Shown: positions 50,196-60,946 of the stretch, piece after piece
Numbering within the stretch: position 1 is the stretch's first letter
Layout: the number at the start of each line of letters is the position of its first letter
Source: Plasmopara viticola
Lineage: Eukaryota; Oomycota; Peronosporomycetes; Peronosporales; Peronosporaceae
NCBI GenBank assembly: GCA_001695595.3
Contig: MBPM02000079.1
Span: 124,001-188,000, forward strand
Length of the DNA: 64,000 nt
Direction: 5' to 3'
The notes under the pieces: generated by a model
What the model was told of the DNA's origin: nothing
Seen by the model: the letters and a program-made list of their open reading frames with translations, nothing else
Databases searched by the model: none
Program-made: the position numbers and the translations under genes

Positions 50196-51395
50196 TTAGT
50201 CAAAGTACGACTGCAACGTCCCCGTGCGACGCACGTCGCACGTCGCACAATGAAAGGAGCCGCCAAAGGGCATGAAGTTGCGGAAGGGCACGGGAATGAC
50301 TTCAAACCCCCAGTCTTTAAAACACTGCTGCGCCTTCTTCTCATGTGCTTCGACAATGACAGTACCCGGACGCACGACCAACACATTGCACGTCGCGGTC
50401 CACGGGCTCGTGAAAAACAGCGGATGGTCGGGGGACAGTTCGGGTTCCGGTGCCACCAGCACTTCCCACCCTTTGAACATCTCTGGAAGGCAGTACTGGT
50501 ACTCCTTGTTCTTGTACGCATACGTTTTCACCGGTCGTCCCGTAATACACGGTCGAAACGGGTTTGCCAACAGCTTGCCCGGCATCAACGGCACAAACGT
50601 GCCATCAATGTGCATGGCGTTGCGATCTTGAAAGTCCAACACATGCACGCGATACTCGTGGCCCAAGTGACGTCGAACCCACTCGATCCCAAACAAATTG
50701 GTCACTTGACTCTGTTGCGTGAAAATGTCGCGGCCCATGCGCGTAAACTCCGCAGCGTCAAACGTTGGCTCAAACTCCGTGACGACCGATTTAAAGTCGC
50801 CACCCTCGGCGTTCCAATTATTATTGTACAGCTCGTCACTCATCTGAGGTTTCGGCGCCGCGGTCCATTTCCCTCCTTGTTGGAAATATTCCTTGATAAG
50901 GTTGCGGTACGGACGGAACTCAAAGTACCGTGAACGCCACGCCATTGGCGCTTCGATAATTTCATTCCCAACGACAATCAGGACGTCACGAGGCATGGCT
51001 GCGTACAGCTGTGAGGGACTTGTGAAATCGGGCGTGGTCACTGGTTGATTAAAGGCCTTTGCACTCGCGTCGGGGCGACGGACAATCACGCCTTCGCCCT
51101 CGAGCACGTGAGCTAAATAGTCGAGCTCCTTGGCAGCGCCTTCCATTAGCTTTGTTGGAAACGGCTGGCCAGCCTTGGTCTTGTACATGTCCCAGTGCTT
51201 ACGCGGCCACACGGCCTTGCCCGACACGTGCCACTCGGGAATCGTCGCGCCCTCAACGCGCCCGACAATCACTTCTTCGAGTGGATCCCATTCATTGTGC
51301 GAGTTGATAATCGGCGTCTTCGTGGTCGCTGCAAACCCACGCGAGGCCTTAACTTTTGTCCACCCGGCAATCAATCGATGACAAAGGATTGCCAT
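50196..51395 (-). CDS. glycine amidinotransferase (arginine:glycine amidinotransferase family)
   Basis: Single exon, 399 aa from the ATG at 51393-51395. It transfers the amidino group of arginine to glycine, giving guanidinoacetate and ornithine, the first step of creatine-type synthesis. The family's catalytic triad is in place: Asp 213 in FDAAEF, His 262 in MHIDGTF, and the nucleophile Cys 383 in GGSFHCATCDVRR. The conserved start NSHNEWDPLEEVIVGR begins at about residue 31. The preceding 24-30 residues are Arg/Lys/Ala/Thr-rich and lack acidic residues, so a mitochondrial targeting peptide is likely. Length and ends (GTLQSYFD) are normal for the family. Scyllo-inosamine-phosphate amidinotransferases share the fold, so the acceptor is inferred. 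Divergent from the gene at 51657. Confidence 0.92.
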   Translation of the reverse strand: MAILCHRLIAGWTKVKASRGFAATTKTPIINSHNEWDPLEEVIVGRVEGATIPEWHVSGKAVWPRKHWDMYKTKAGQPFPTKLMEGAAKELDYLAHVLEGEGVIVRRPDASAKAFNQPVTTPDFTSPSQLYAAMPRDVLIVVGNEIIEAPMAWRSRYFEFRPYRNLIKEYFQQGGKWTAAPKPQMSDELYNNNWNAEGGDFKSVVTEFEPTFDAAEFTRMGRDIFTQQSQVTNLFGIEWVRRHLGHEYRVHVLDFQDRNAMHIDGTFVPLMPGKLLANPFRPCITGRPVKTYAYKNKEYQYCLPEMFKGWEVLVAPEPELSPDHPLFFTSPWTATCNVLVVRPGTVIVEAHEKKAQQCFKDWGFEVIPVPFRNFMPFGGSFHCATCDVRRTGTLQSYFD

Positions 51396-51656
51396 GGTCA
51401 AGCGTATCTGCTAAAGACTTGGCCAAGAATTTATGACCGACGCGTTGAAGACGCCTTTCCAAGATTTTTAGATTTTTTTTTTAATCCGATTCGTTCACAC
51501 GACCTTCGCACAACCTCTTCCGTCCCTGAAACGAAATGCATGATCTCGTCTCGACTTCTTCATTCGTATGGGACGTTAAGTCTCGTCCTTCCCGTCGCCC
51601 TCTTCTCCTTTCTTGCCACGCTCGCGCCGTCGTTCTTAACGCTCTCGGAGGCAACC
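51396..51656. promoter_or_regulatory. putative bidirectional promoter
   Basis: 261 bp between two divergent start codons (51395 leftward, 51657 rightward). A T-rich tract lies near 51471-51483. An in-frame ATG at 51540-51542 and a hydrophobic peptide precede the rightward start, so some of this may be coding or 5' UTR. No core motif is certain. Confidence 0.4.
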
Positions 51657-52483
51657 ATGGCCGACGAACTCTTGCAAATGTTTCAAAGCATCACCACGAG
51701 TGATCACGACGAGTTAGTGGACCAATTTGCCTACCTCCTGCAGCTCAACGTCCAAACGGCAACTTTCTTTCTCGAGTCGTGCAACTGGAACGTCGAGACC
51801 GCGGCCAACAACTACTTGGCGACCATGGAAGCGACAGGGAGTGCTCGGGTCAATCCCATGGACGGCATGGACTCGGCGGACGATCTCGACATGGCCGACG
51901 ACGCGAAGCCAGCCACGGACCCGCCGCTGCCCGAGCCCAATACGGCCTTGTACCACGCCAAGTTTATCAGCGACCTGTCGGCGTCCCAAAACACGCTCTT
52001 TGCTCCCGAGACTCTGATTCACATGGTGAGCTAGGGAAGAATGTACGAGTCTCGAGTCGTGCCGGTCACTCATCTCTGCGTCTGTTGTTGTTGTGGTGTT
52101 CCTAGCAATGGAGTTTTGTGAACAGTGGCTGCGACCCGTGGCCAGAAGATACGCGTCTCATGTTTGCCCAAGGCACGAGGTTACACGGCCCCGAGCAGAT
52201 TGCCGTGGCGGCACCCGCGGGGCAGCGGATAGACATTCATGCGCCCTTGTGCTTGCCGTCCGAGCCCGGTTCGTATGCTGGCAGCTGGCGACTCCATTGT
52301 TCCAAAGGCTTTTTTGGGGACCCGGTCTGGGTGATTGTCAACGTCGGGACGCCCGAGGCCGCCGCAGCCTTTGCATTGCAACAACAGCAGCGACCGCCTA
52401 CCAGTCACGACGCGGCCAAAGCCCATTTTCAAGAGGAGAATCGGCAAGCTTCTTCGACCGTCGTGGAGGATATGGACCTGTAG
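51657..52483 (+). CDS. ILRUN/C6orf106-like protein (UBA-like plus NBR1-type domain)
   Basis: Exons 51657-52025 and 52106-52483 join across an 80-bp intron (GTGAGC donor, TTCCTAG acceptor, phase 0), giving 248 aa. Residues about 15-57 form a UBA-like helical bundle (DQFAYLLQLNVQTATFFLES, then CNWNVETAANNYLAT). From about 122 the chain enters an NBR1-type FW domain: MQWSFVNSGCDPWPEDTRL, then a PSEPGSYAGSWRLHCSKGFF strand pair and DPVWVIVNV. This pairing is that of animal ILRUN (C6orf106), a cofactor that modulates transcription-factor signalling, and is related to the selective-autophagy receptor NBR1. The C-terminus is Gln-rich and acidic. The start MADELLQMFQ was chosen because the upstream in-frame extension is hydrophobic and unlike the family. 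Confidence 0.88.
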
Positions 52484-52686
52484 TTGCAAGCAGTCGATTG
52501 CCGCGTGTGCCCACGGTGCAAGCGATCAGCAAACCAGAGTAAGCAATCAACCCTTTTTTTATTTTAGTTTTTCCTCTTTCTGTCTCAATTCCCTAGTACT
52601 TTCGATGCGTCCTACTCTGCTAAAACCGCCGCGACGCCATCTTGTGACGGTGCACCAGCGTGCCATGCTACAACAAAACACCCACT

Positions 52687-54744
52687 TCATTCGTCCGTAA
52701 ACCCCGTCACCTCCATATTTATCACCAACGACAGCACGTCCTCCAGCTCTTTCTTCGTCTTGTACAGCGGCAAGTCAATGCGGTTAAAGCACGTGTGGGC
52801 CCGAGGGTACGCATTCTCGGGGAACGCCACGGCTTTCAGCGTAAAGTGGCAAATCCGGCCATCGTAGCTTGTCAATGCCTTGAATCCTTGCACCGGCACA
52901 CGGGACGAGCCCGTGGTGAATTGCAACAACCGCGCGCGTTCCTCGTCCGTAAACGACTCGACAATTTCCCAAAACCACGCCAGCAGACCCTCTGGAAACT
53001 CGTCCGATACCTGTGTGTGGGCCTTCCAGTCGTCCACGTCAATCGACGGGACACCGCAGAGCACGAGCTCCAGCTCTTGGTAGTCAAAGACAAGGATCAA
53101 CTCTTGTGGAATCACTTCAAACACGCCAGCCATGAGATGCTGCAGCTGCTCAGCGTACGAATCCAGCATGATGTAGCGTAGACGTAGATAGATATACTCT
53201 TGCTTGTTCTCGTCCGTCAATTCAATGTCCTTCCCACCATCCTTGAGCTCAATCGTCTCGACTTCCCCGTTTAATTTGCGATTCGTGACGGTAAAGTCCA
53301 GTCCAAGAGCGTCCACGCCGTCATTCTCCTTCATCCACTTGAGCGAGTTGTACACTTCTTGATCAAAGAATTCCAAATCACTAAAAGAAATCGGCACACC
53401 AAGCAAATGTTTCAAAACAGGCAACGCCAAGTGGGCCTTCATCAACTGGCCTTCAAGCAACGCTCGCCCCAACAAACGCCCGGCGCCCCGGAAATACAGC
53501 AAGTGGTCGGCGGACGCTTCGACGGAATTCGGATTAATCACGTACGCGAGCGAATCCACGTGCGCGCACATGAAGAGGCCAATCGTTTCGTCAAACAGAC
53601 GCTCCGTCACCAGTGAAAACCACTCGCGTTCCAAGCCACCGGCATCAATGGCCACTTCCCCAATGAATTCAATCCGCAGCGGCATGTGAATGTGTTCCAT
53701 TTGCACGCCCAACAATTGTTCCATCGACTCGACCAAGATGTTTTCCCGATGCACGCGCATCTTCAAGTGACCGTCCTCCCACGGTTTGATCAACGCCGAC
53801 GTTTGCTCGAGAAACCACGCATACTTGTCTTTGAACGGCAAGGCCGCGACTTGTTCCAGAATCTCCAAATCCTGTTCCGAGATTTCATAACCACGCGACG
53901 CGACGCGGGCGTCGACTTCCCGGTACTCTTTAAACGTCATGCGCCCCTCGGGATGGCGTGGGGTCTGGGCCAATTGCGACACAAACGCCAGCGACTGTTG
54001 ATGCACGAGTTCCTTGTCGGGGTCCACCGTCAAGGCCGTCGACGTCGACGACGCCGCAGTGCCCGACGTCGACTCCTTGGGGGACAACATCTCGGCGTCC
54101 GTCGATGGGATATCAATCCGAACCTTGTCAAAGACGGCGTCTTCGACCGTCTTGGGCAGCTTGGCGTTCCCGAGTGGAAACGGCAGCTCGCGCTTGGCCC
54201 AGTACCGTTTGCCATCCAGCCCGACTTTCCGCACCCAATCCTGTCGATTCCGGGCCCCCCGTTGACGAGAATTGAGCATGTTGAGCCGTCGAATGGCAAA
54301 CGAACGCGTGCGATTAAAACTCTTGTCCCGAGGGACGTCCGTGCCGACGGCCACGGGTCCCGTGCCCGCGGGCCGCACGGGCGAATGGAGGCCAAGACTA
54401 AAGCCCCGCTCCGTGCCGCAGAGGACACAACACTTGGTCGAGCGTTTGTTGTGAAAGTCACACACTTCGCATTGCCACTGCGTCGAGACTTCGTCGTTCG
54501 ATTCTTGGACGTCCTGGCGCGTCATGGGCTGGCCGTCCTCCGTGTATTGGCCCCCCAAAAGAGGCTGTTGGAGGTTTTCATCAAAGCGCGCTCGACGACA
54601 GCAATAGTAGACAATGATAATGATCAAGAGCCCGCCCGTCACGTAGGCGAGCCACGTCGGGAGCGACCCGGCGGCAGCGTCGGCGCCATGGACGTGCGTC
54701 GCCATGACGAGGAGCGGTAAGAGGACGTTCAGGACCGCAAACAT
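52687..54744 (-). CDS. membrane-anchored HECT-type E3 ubiquitin ligase with RanBP2 zinc finger
   Basis: Single exon, 685 aa. Hydrophobic residues 1-20 may be a signal peptide, and a span at about 33-50 (YVTGGLLIIIIVYYCCRR) puts the enzyme on a membrane. A RanBP2-type zinc finger lies at 89-114 (C92-x2-C95-x10-C106-x2-C109), a fold that binds ubiquitin or RNA. The C-terminal HECT domain (about 340-685) has the AGGLEREWF motif of the N lobe and the catalytic Cys 652 in AHTCFNRIDLPLY, so it should form the thioester with ubiquitin from an E2. The short acidic tail fits the family. The middle Ser/Thr/Pro-rich stretch (210-250) is a likely linker. It converges with the ILRUN-like gene, 203 bp apart. 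Substrates are unknown; ER or endomembrane quality control is a guess. Confidence 0.9.
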   Translation of the reverse strand: MFAVLNVLLPLLVMATHVHGADAAAGSLPTWLAYVTGGLLIIIIVYYCCRRARFDENLQQPLLGGQYTEDGQPMTRQDVQESNDEVSTQWQCEVCDFHNKRSTKCCVLCGTERGFSLGLHSPVRPAGTGPVAVGTDVPRDKSFNRTRSFAIRRLNMLNSRQRGARNRQDWVRKVGLDGKRYWAKRELPFPLGNAKLPKTVEDAVFDKVRIDIPSTDAEMLSPKESTSGTAASSTSTALTVDPDKELVHQQSLAFVSQLAQTPRHPEGRMTFKEYREVDARVASRGYEISEQDLEILEQVAALPFKDKYAWFLEQTSALIKPWEDGHLKMRVHRENILVESMEQLLGVQMEHIHMPLRIEFIGEVAIDAGGLEREWFSLVTERLFDETIGLFMCAHVDSLAYVINPNSVEASADHLLYFRGAGRLLGRALLEGQLMKAHLALPVLKHLLGVPISFSDLEFFDQEVYNSLKWMKENDGVDALGLDFTVTNRKLNGEVETIELKDGGKDIELTDENKQEYIYLRLRYIMLDSYAEQLQHLMAGVFEVIPQELILVFDYQELELVLCGVPSIDVDDWKAHTQVSDEFPEGLLAWFWEIVESFTDEERARLLQFTTGSSRVPVQGFKALTSYDGRICHFTLKAVAFPENAYPRAHTCFNRIDLPLYKTKKELEDVLSLVINMEVTGFTDE

Positions 54745-55422
54745 GCTGCGCTGGGCGTGAATGCAATGGTAGAGAGGTCAGCAGTAGTAAGAGCAGCAAC
54801 GTAGCAAAACACAGCAATGATCGCGAGAGAAGTCGAGGCGCTCGAGGTGAGAGAGCGTGCGACGAGCGGAGACGCGAGCGGAAGGCGGCCGCGGGACCGG
54901 GAGATTTCGACGCCTTTTACTCTTCTTGAATGTTTAGACGGGTGGGACACAGTAATGCCGTGAGGGGTAGGGCCAATGCTGAAACATGACATGCGACTTA
55001 AGCACAGTATGCGGGCTCTGGTCCAGAATAAGCGCGCGAGTTGCAAACCGCTGCGTCTAATCGCAGCTGGACAATTAAAGAGCGGGGCACATGAAGGACG
55101 AGAGGTTTCGAGCTCGACCTTGAGCGCTTTGACATGTGGAAGGACACGTGGTGGCTTGGTAGACATGCCTACAGGATGGATGTTATGATTGAGTGCCGGG
55201 AGAGAAAGACAGGTGGATTGCCCGAGACAGCTGGAGATCACTCGATGTCGAATATGGTCTTCCTTATTTGCCATCGTGGGGCTAGGACTAGCGAGATCTT
55301 TGACTGCAGTAGAAAGAACAAAAGGCTTCTTGTAAGATATCATTTCTTAAGGATAACCTCGCAAACCTTTTATGCGATTGAGTAGGATCTCTACTTTCAA
55401 GGCAGTCGGTCATAAATACGGT
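54745..55422. other. intergenic between two minus-strand genes
   Basis: 678 bp, relatively GC-rich near the ligase start (54780-54900), AT-rich nearer the protease 3' end. Holds the ligase promoter and 5' UTR. The frames seen here are short and on both strands. Confidence 0.5.
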
Positions 55423-57135
55423 CTAAACTTTCACACACGCGCTATCACTATCGTTCGACATCACCATGTGCCTTGCCTCGGTATAACTCGAGATCGCCGA
55501 GGAAGAGGACAGCGACCTCGCATATACCCGTCGCGACTCTTCCTCACCGTAAAGCAATGGACGCTTTGGGTCGTGCGTACGGAAACTCGGTGGAGGGGAA
55601 CGCCGATCGAGGAGTCGATCGAGTAACCCATCGTCCGGATTCAACAGCGGCTCTTCCTCTTGCTGGTTGAGCCAAAACACGAATAGAAACATGCACGCGG
55701 CTGCAAAGCACGAGCTGAATAGAAACACGTGTTCCCACGCCCCAAAGGCGTCCAATCCGCCGTTGGTACCCAAAATCGTGCCGCGTCCACCTTGGCACAC
55801 GTCGCCATTGCACGCGAACCCGACGCGCATTCGCTCGGCATCAAACAACGTATAGTAAGTTTTCAAAAAGACGTCGCCCAAGATCCACCAGTCGTCGGGC
55901 GTGGACTGAAATTGCAGTGTACACTCGCCCCAGCCCGAACACAGCACGTAATCCTCCGGCTGCAGCAAAAAGACATTATCCGGTTCCATGCCCAACTGGA
56001 GTACTGGAAAATGGGTCGCACTCCCAGCAACGCAGTCAATACCGTGGCAGTCGAGTCCATAAGTGATCTTTGTCACAACCTCGTTGAACTGTCGGGCTGG
56101 GATACTGATCAGGGACGTACCCGTGTCCACGATGGCGTAACAGAAGGGGTGGCAGATATTACCGGTGTCAACTGCTTCGAACATTTCGGCACTGGTGTGA
56201 GGAGTGCTGTCTGAAGCATTGCGACTGGACGGGAGCACAACAAAGCTGTTCATTTTAATTGTCCAATACATGAACGCGTCGAATTCAGGGAGCTTTACGA
56301 CGGGAGTGTAATGAAACGACGCGTTTGGTCCGATTACGGACAAGTCGTACCCCCCAATGTGCAACTCGCTGCCTCTCCGATAGGCCTCGGGGGTGAGGTA
56401 GAAGGCAAAGAGATTCTCGAGACTTGCGTTCTGGAGGGCAAGCGCCGCAAACACTGTGGGACGACTAATGCGCGCGAGGCCTTGGAAGCCGAGCCCAAAG
56501 ATCCCGTCGGCGAGAAATCCCTGCAGTCGGTCGCTTTCATGTTCAATGACACCAAACCGAGCGTTGGTTACATTGAGGCCGGAGATGGTTACAGTATCGA
56601 GCACTACCGTGCCCGACACTGATCCGCTTCCGTACTACAACAAGTGATAAAAAATAAAATAACAATTAAAACATTGTCCGAGTAAGTGCAAATAGTAACT
56701 CACATCGTCATAAAATTTCGTTGCCGTGTCCACAAATGTCGTGGACTTTTGCGAGTCAAATCGGTGGTGTAATTCACAGCTGTCGCATTTAATGCCGGGA
56801 ATCCACGTATCGCTCGATCCCGTGTCAAACACCATGTCGAAATATTGCGGCGGGTTCCCAAAGCCCACAGAGCCAATATACTGCACGTTGCCAAAGTTTT
56901 GCAACTTTACACGCTGTTTGCGTGGCAGCGAAGGCTGCATGGTATCTTGGGTGGTAGACACTGCAGTTAGTGACGTGCCGAGTGCAGCATAAGACGTTGT
57001 GGATTTACGCTGGATCCAGCTGCGCGAAGCTTGAGTAGAGATTCTTCGTCTGGATAGCGGTATGCGAAGCGGCTCGGTGTTTGCCGCGCATTTCGAGATT
57101 AACAGCGCGAGCAGAGAGAACGCATACACTCGCAT
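55423..57135 (-). CDS. membrane-anchored pepsin-family aspartic protease
   Basis: Exons 57135-56704 and 56634-55423 join across a 69-bp intron (GTGAGT donor, TTGTAG acceptor, phase 0), giving 547 aa. The ATG at 57133-57135 starts a signal peptide (MRVYAFSLLALLISKCAAN). A basic pro-region follows to about residue 75. The two catalytic motifs are intact: DTGSSD with Asp 104 and DTGTSL with Asp 314. The flap YGSGSVSGTVVLD spans the splice junction. Cys pairs and the WWILGDVFLKTYYTLFD block are typical of A1 peptidases. A single membrane span at 447-466 leaves an acidic cytosolic tail of about 80 residues with an EEEPLLNPDD stretch like an endosomal/lysosomal sorting signal. It probably acts in a lysosome-like or surface compartment. 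Confidence 0.92.
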
Positions 57136-57568
57136 GGAATCAAGAGGACTTTCAAAGACCACGTCCAATTAAGGGAGCCATTTAGACAGGTTTGTGAATA
57201 ATCGCGATCTTTACGACCCTTTGCCTTGTTATAGACCATAAATCACCCAATTTAATCTATTTGTTAAATTACAAAAGGTACTATTATAGCTCTTTATTTT
57301 GATATTAGTGGAATGCTAATAGTCGTTTATTATCACTCATTAGTGGGCTGGTACTTAATCGTGAATCATAGTAATCAGACTAAATTTGCTTTAAAATTTA
57401 CAATATCAGTACCGGTATTCGGTCTCTGAGCGCTGCGACTTCGTTATGCGACTCATTCCAGACAGAACTATCAGGGTTGGCTAAGTGTCATGGTTATTGC
57501 TGCAGAAGGGCGCGCGTATATGGACAGCTTGGCTTAACAATTGCATTTTATCCCGTGCGCGTGTCGCC

Positions 57569-57589
57569 GGGTCTTTAATTTAAAGACCC
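57569..57589. repeat. 21-bp palindrome
   Basis: gggtctttaa and ttaaagaccc, exact reverse complements around one T; the match extends imperfectly to CCGG on each side. Confidence 0.7.
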
Positions 57590-58798
57590 CGGTAAGGCTA
57601 CTCCAGGAGTACGATGGTGATAAGTATCGCCGTCACATACACAGATGTCTATCTTTAAGCTTTGGCTTCCCACTAAAACATAGCCATAAATGGGGTACAT
57701 CCCACCGGTATCATACTAGTCATGTACAACGACATATTTTAAAGTATATCCTAGAGAAAAAGTCCCTGCCTGAAATGCGGTAACGACTTTAGCTATTTAC
57801 CGAGAATTTAAAGGACTAAACAAACATAAATATTTGTATGACTTATCTGGGACTTTAATTAGAAGATCGCATATCACTCGGTACGCCTTCGCTTGCTAAA
57901 AGCCGTGTGTTTCCGTCACACATGGTAGCACTCAGCAATCAATCCTACGCCAACGCATAAACTTTTAATGCAAACCCTCTCAAAATTTTAAATACGGATC
58001 ATACGACCTTCATTCAATTTTTGGTTGTGCAGTTTGAGCTCCTAAAGGACCTTGCTGATTTTTACGGGCGTCTGCTTTGATAGTTTCTTTATATGCAAAG
58101 AAGATGAACGCGCCACGATAGTACAGCTCTAAAAACAAAGCTAGTGATCGAGAAATCAGGTAGCACAGGTTCTGGGGAAGCTTTGGCAGCAGCGCTTAGT
58201 GCGGGGTCCAAACAATTGAAGCTTGAGCTTGTCTTTTAGGAAAAAAGTCTGTGGAAATGTAGGTGGGCATTCGAACAAATTAAAGCGAAGTGGTGCTTCC
58301 TAAAACAAGGAGCATATCCAATGACCTAAAGAGAGTTGATGAGCAATCTTGAATGAATCGAATCCTAGATTAATATCAACATTGAATGCCGTCGTTGAAG
58401 CGATGCTCAACGTTGGTCCCTTCATTCCATCCCCGTTGAAAGGCTGTCATTCGAGCTGATATTCTACAAGCCGCCGTAGATCGTAGTTGTACAGACCTAC
58501 GCGACTGGGACTTCTTCGCAGTAAGCAACATTACATTCGGCCTAATGATTCTTGGACACATAAATGCATCGCGTGGTTGATAAGCCTGGCGCTCGTCCGA
58601 AGCAGGAGAATCGACAAAGGTTGGAGTCACGTCGCAGTTGACTACACCCAATTTGATCAGGAGCATTCACATACGTGGTGTGTGTACTAGCTCGATCTCT
58701 TATATTGGTATCTCAGGGCAATGTTTTATCCATTTTGGGCTTTTAATCAAACATAGAATGACGACATAAATGATCCTAGTCACTTCGAAGGAAACCAA

Positions 58799-59187
58799 TC
58801 AGGTCTTGAGCCTCGTAAAGGCCGTAAAGTTCTCAATGCGACACGTCTCTATCTTGCGCCTTTCTCGGCGATGATCTTGTTTGAGAGGTCGCTGCCATCC
58901 AATGTCCGTTAAAGACTTAAAGAAATTAATCAACTTTACATCAGCATGTAAAATCGTGTTTTTGCGGTAGAAGAGTGTTACAATCTTGGCTGCTTTGTAT
59001 ACAGTGACAATGTTTGCGCACACCTCAGAAAAGTAGAAGTTAGTTTAGCTCGGACTACGCTCAACAAAGAACTTGTGGAAGTAGAAAGGTTAAAGCAACT
59101 ACCTGCTCGTGACATGCGGGCCTTTTGCAGCCGCTGCCTGGTTGATCGGAGAAGGATATTTAGTGGTGTAGGAAAAGCCAGCACCAC
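58799..59187 (-). pseudogene. possible hAT-type transposase remnant
   Basis: The minus reading near 59020 gives EVCANIVTVYKAAKIVTLFY, then RKNTILHADVK. This resembles the EVxxIVKxxxxSHxxxTxFxK helix after the catalytic region of hAT (DUF659-type) transposases. A second overlapping frame is also open, and stops interrupt upstream. The match is by pattern only and weak. Confidence 0.3.
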
Positions 59188-60946
59188 AGTGCTTTAAGTA
59201 GTGTCATGGTAGTCTTCAGCGCACACCCATTGTGAGTTTGCCAGATAATACAAAGCGGTTTGTCGTTTCTGGCAACGCTTAGAGCTGTGCATTTCATTGC
59301 ACACTACAAATCAATAAAAATGGTCAACACACTTCATAAATTGTGCACCGAGATACGTGGTACTCGATCAGACTGTCATGGATTGCAAAAGCTAAAAAGC
59401 TTCAATAGTTTGAGTTTATCCCAAATATTCTCTCAGGTCGGCTTTAAAAGCAATCTGAAGCGCTTACACTTGGTCGTGTATAAATTGGTGATTTTCAATA
59501 ATGTCAAGGCTATAGGACCCTTTTGCGGCGCTCATCGGCCCAGCAAGATCAAGTGAAGGCCGTTGCGATCTAAGACCAGAAGCGACAGGTGGTTAAACCT
59601 ATATCTGCCCTCGGGTCTTGCATTCTTAGTGGCTTGAAATTCTGCCGAATGCAATACATCTCCGAAGTGAGTTGTGTTTGACCCACCAGGTAAAAAAATT
59701 GAAGTTTTTCCTCATCCGTCAAGCCCCCCCCCCTCTTGTTTTAGAAGCATAGAAACTTTGTAAAGCTAACAAAAGCTGTATATGTTTACACAAAGGGTTG
59801 TAAAGCCCGTTATGCTGGCGGAAATTACCCCTAACTCCGAAGCCAGCTGTTTTTACAAGACTATTCGCCTTCATGTACTACTTCACGTCACATTTCGTCG
59901 TAGCGATCGAGATGGTAATAAAATATCAATCTGTACGGCTAAAAGGTCACCAAAATTCTTGGAGAGGAAAAACGAAGTCGGTGTCCTATTAATTGCGGTA
60001 TGCTACAATTATGGCCGAAGTAATATACCTGAGAAACTCCAATGATAAGGCCCAGTGTGATGGAGGCAAAACGCAAATACATGCATCTAGATCAAAGGCC
60101 CACCATCTTGTCATGAGTTTATCCTGGCCACTTGTCAAAGCTCTACAGCGTCAGACGCATGGTGATTTGTGAAGCCATAGAAAGGAAAAGTAGCATGTAC
60201 ATCGTGTCCTTTTATTGGCTCAAGAAATTACCTATTCGATTACTTGAAGTCTTTGGAGAGATTGTCTGCTACTGGTTTGTACAGTGCTTTGTTTGTATGA
60301 TGACATAAGATAAAAATTGCTTCTATTAGTATCTAAAGTCAATAACTCTTTTTTTTCCGAAATTCGGAACCGCAAATCTCATTGAAGAAGCAACATTGTA
60401 CCGGCTTTCTCATCAAGCCAGTAGAGGTTTTCTATGACTAAAACGGATTGGCGGGCTTGACAAATTTTTAAAGTTTTAATATAACAAAGCCATGGTGTTG
60501 CCCATGTCATCATCGGGAGTTGCCTCGTTTATCGCGACAAGGATAGAGCAACGTGGTAGATTTCTCAACCATCTCAATGCTACAATATTAGTCTCCATGA
60601 AGGCGTCTTCGCAGCCATCAGTGATGATATTTCGCTCCCTAGCCCTCCGCCAATTATTTTTTAAACCCTATATGCGTCAACAATTTTCGCGCAACAAGTC
60701 TTCCTGTCTCGTTGACACTACTCCTAGGAATCGGACATAAACTTCGACTTCTGCAGCGTTTCTGTTGTTCCGTTCAAGCCAAGAGGTGGTCGCCAACGTC
60801 ATACAGATGTACGCCTTGCGCAATACAAGTAGAATTGCGCAAGGTTATTGGTACCGGTACATGTAACCCCGTTCCCCCTACCCCTGTTAAAAATTAAGGC
60901 AGGCGGCTCCTCTTTGGCTGTAGAAAATCACTGACTACCTCTACCC

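Larger units (their letters stand above)
57136..60946. other. gene-poor region with transposon debris
   Basis: 3.8 kb, AT-rich, with no complete gene. It includes a 21-bp palindrome at 57569-57589, hAT-like debris near 58.8-59.2 kb and a C10 run at 59724-59733. The last about 100 bp become GC-richer and should hold the receptor kinase promoter. Confidence 0.55.

Noticed and set aside
50250..50933. 227-codon plus-strand frame opposite the amidinotransferase
   Set aside because: Antisense shadow; catalytic motifs are all on the minus strand.
53686..54720. 344-codon plus-strand frame opposite the HECT ligase
   Set aside because: Arg/His-rich shadow of a GC-rich third-position gene; the minus strand has the full family motifs.
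59420..59560. Possible Copia integrase start (SLDLAGPMSAAKGSYSLDII) on minus
   Set aside because: A short pattern match with an interrupting stop and no GAG-pre-integrase zinc residues upstream.
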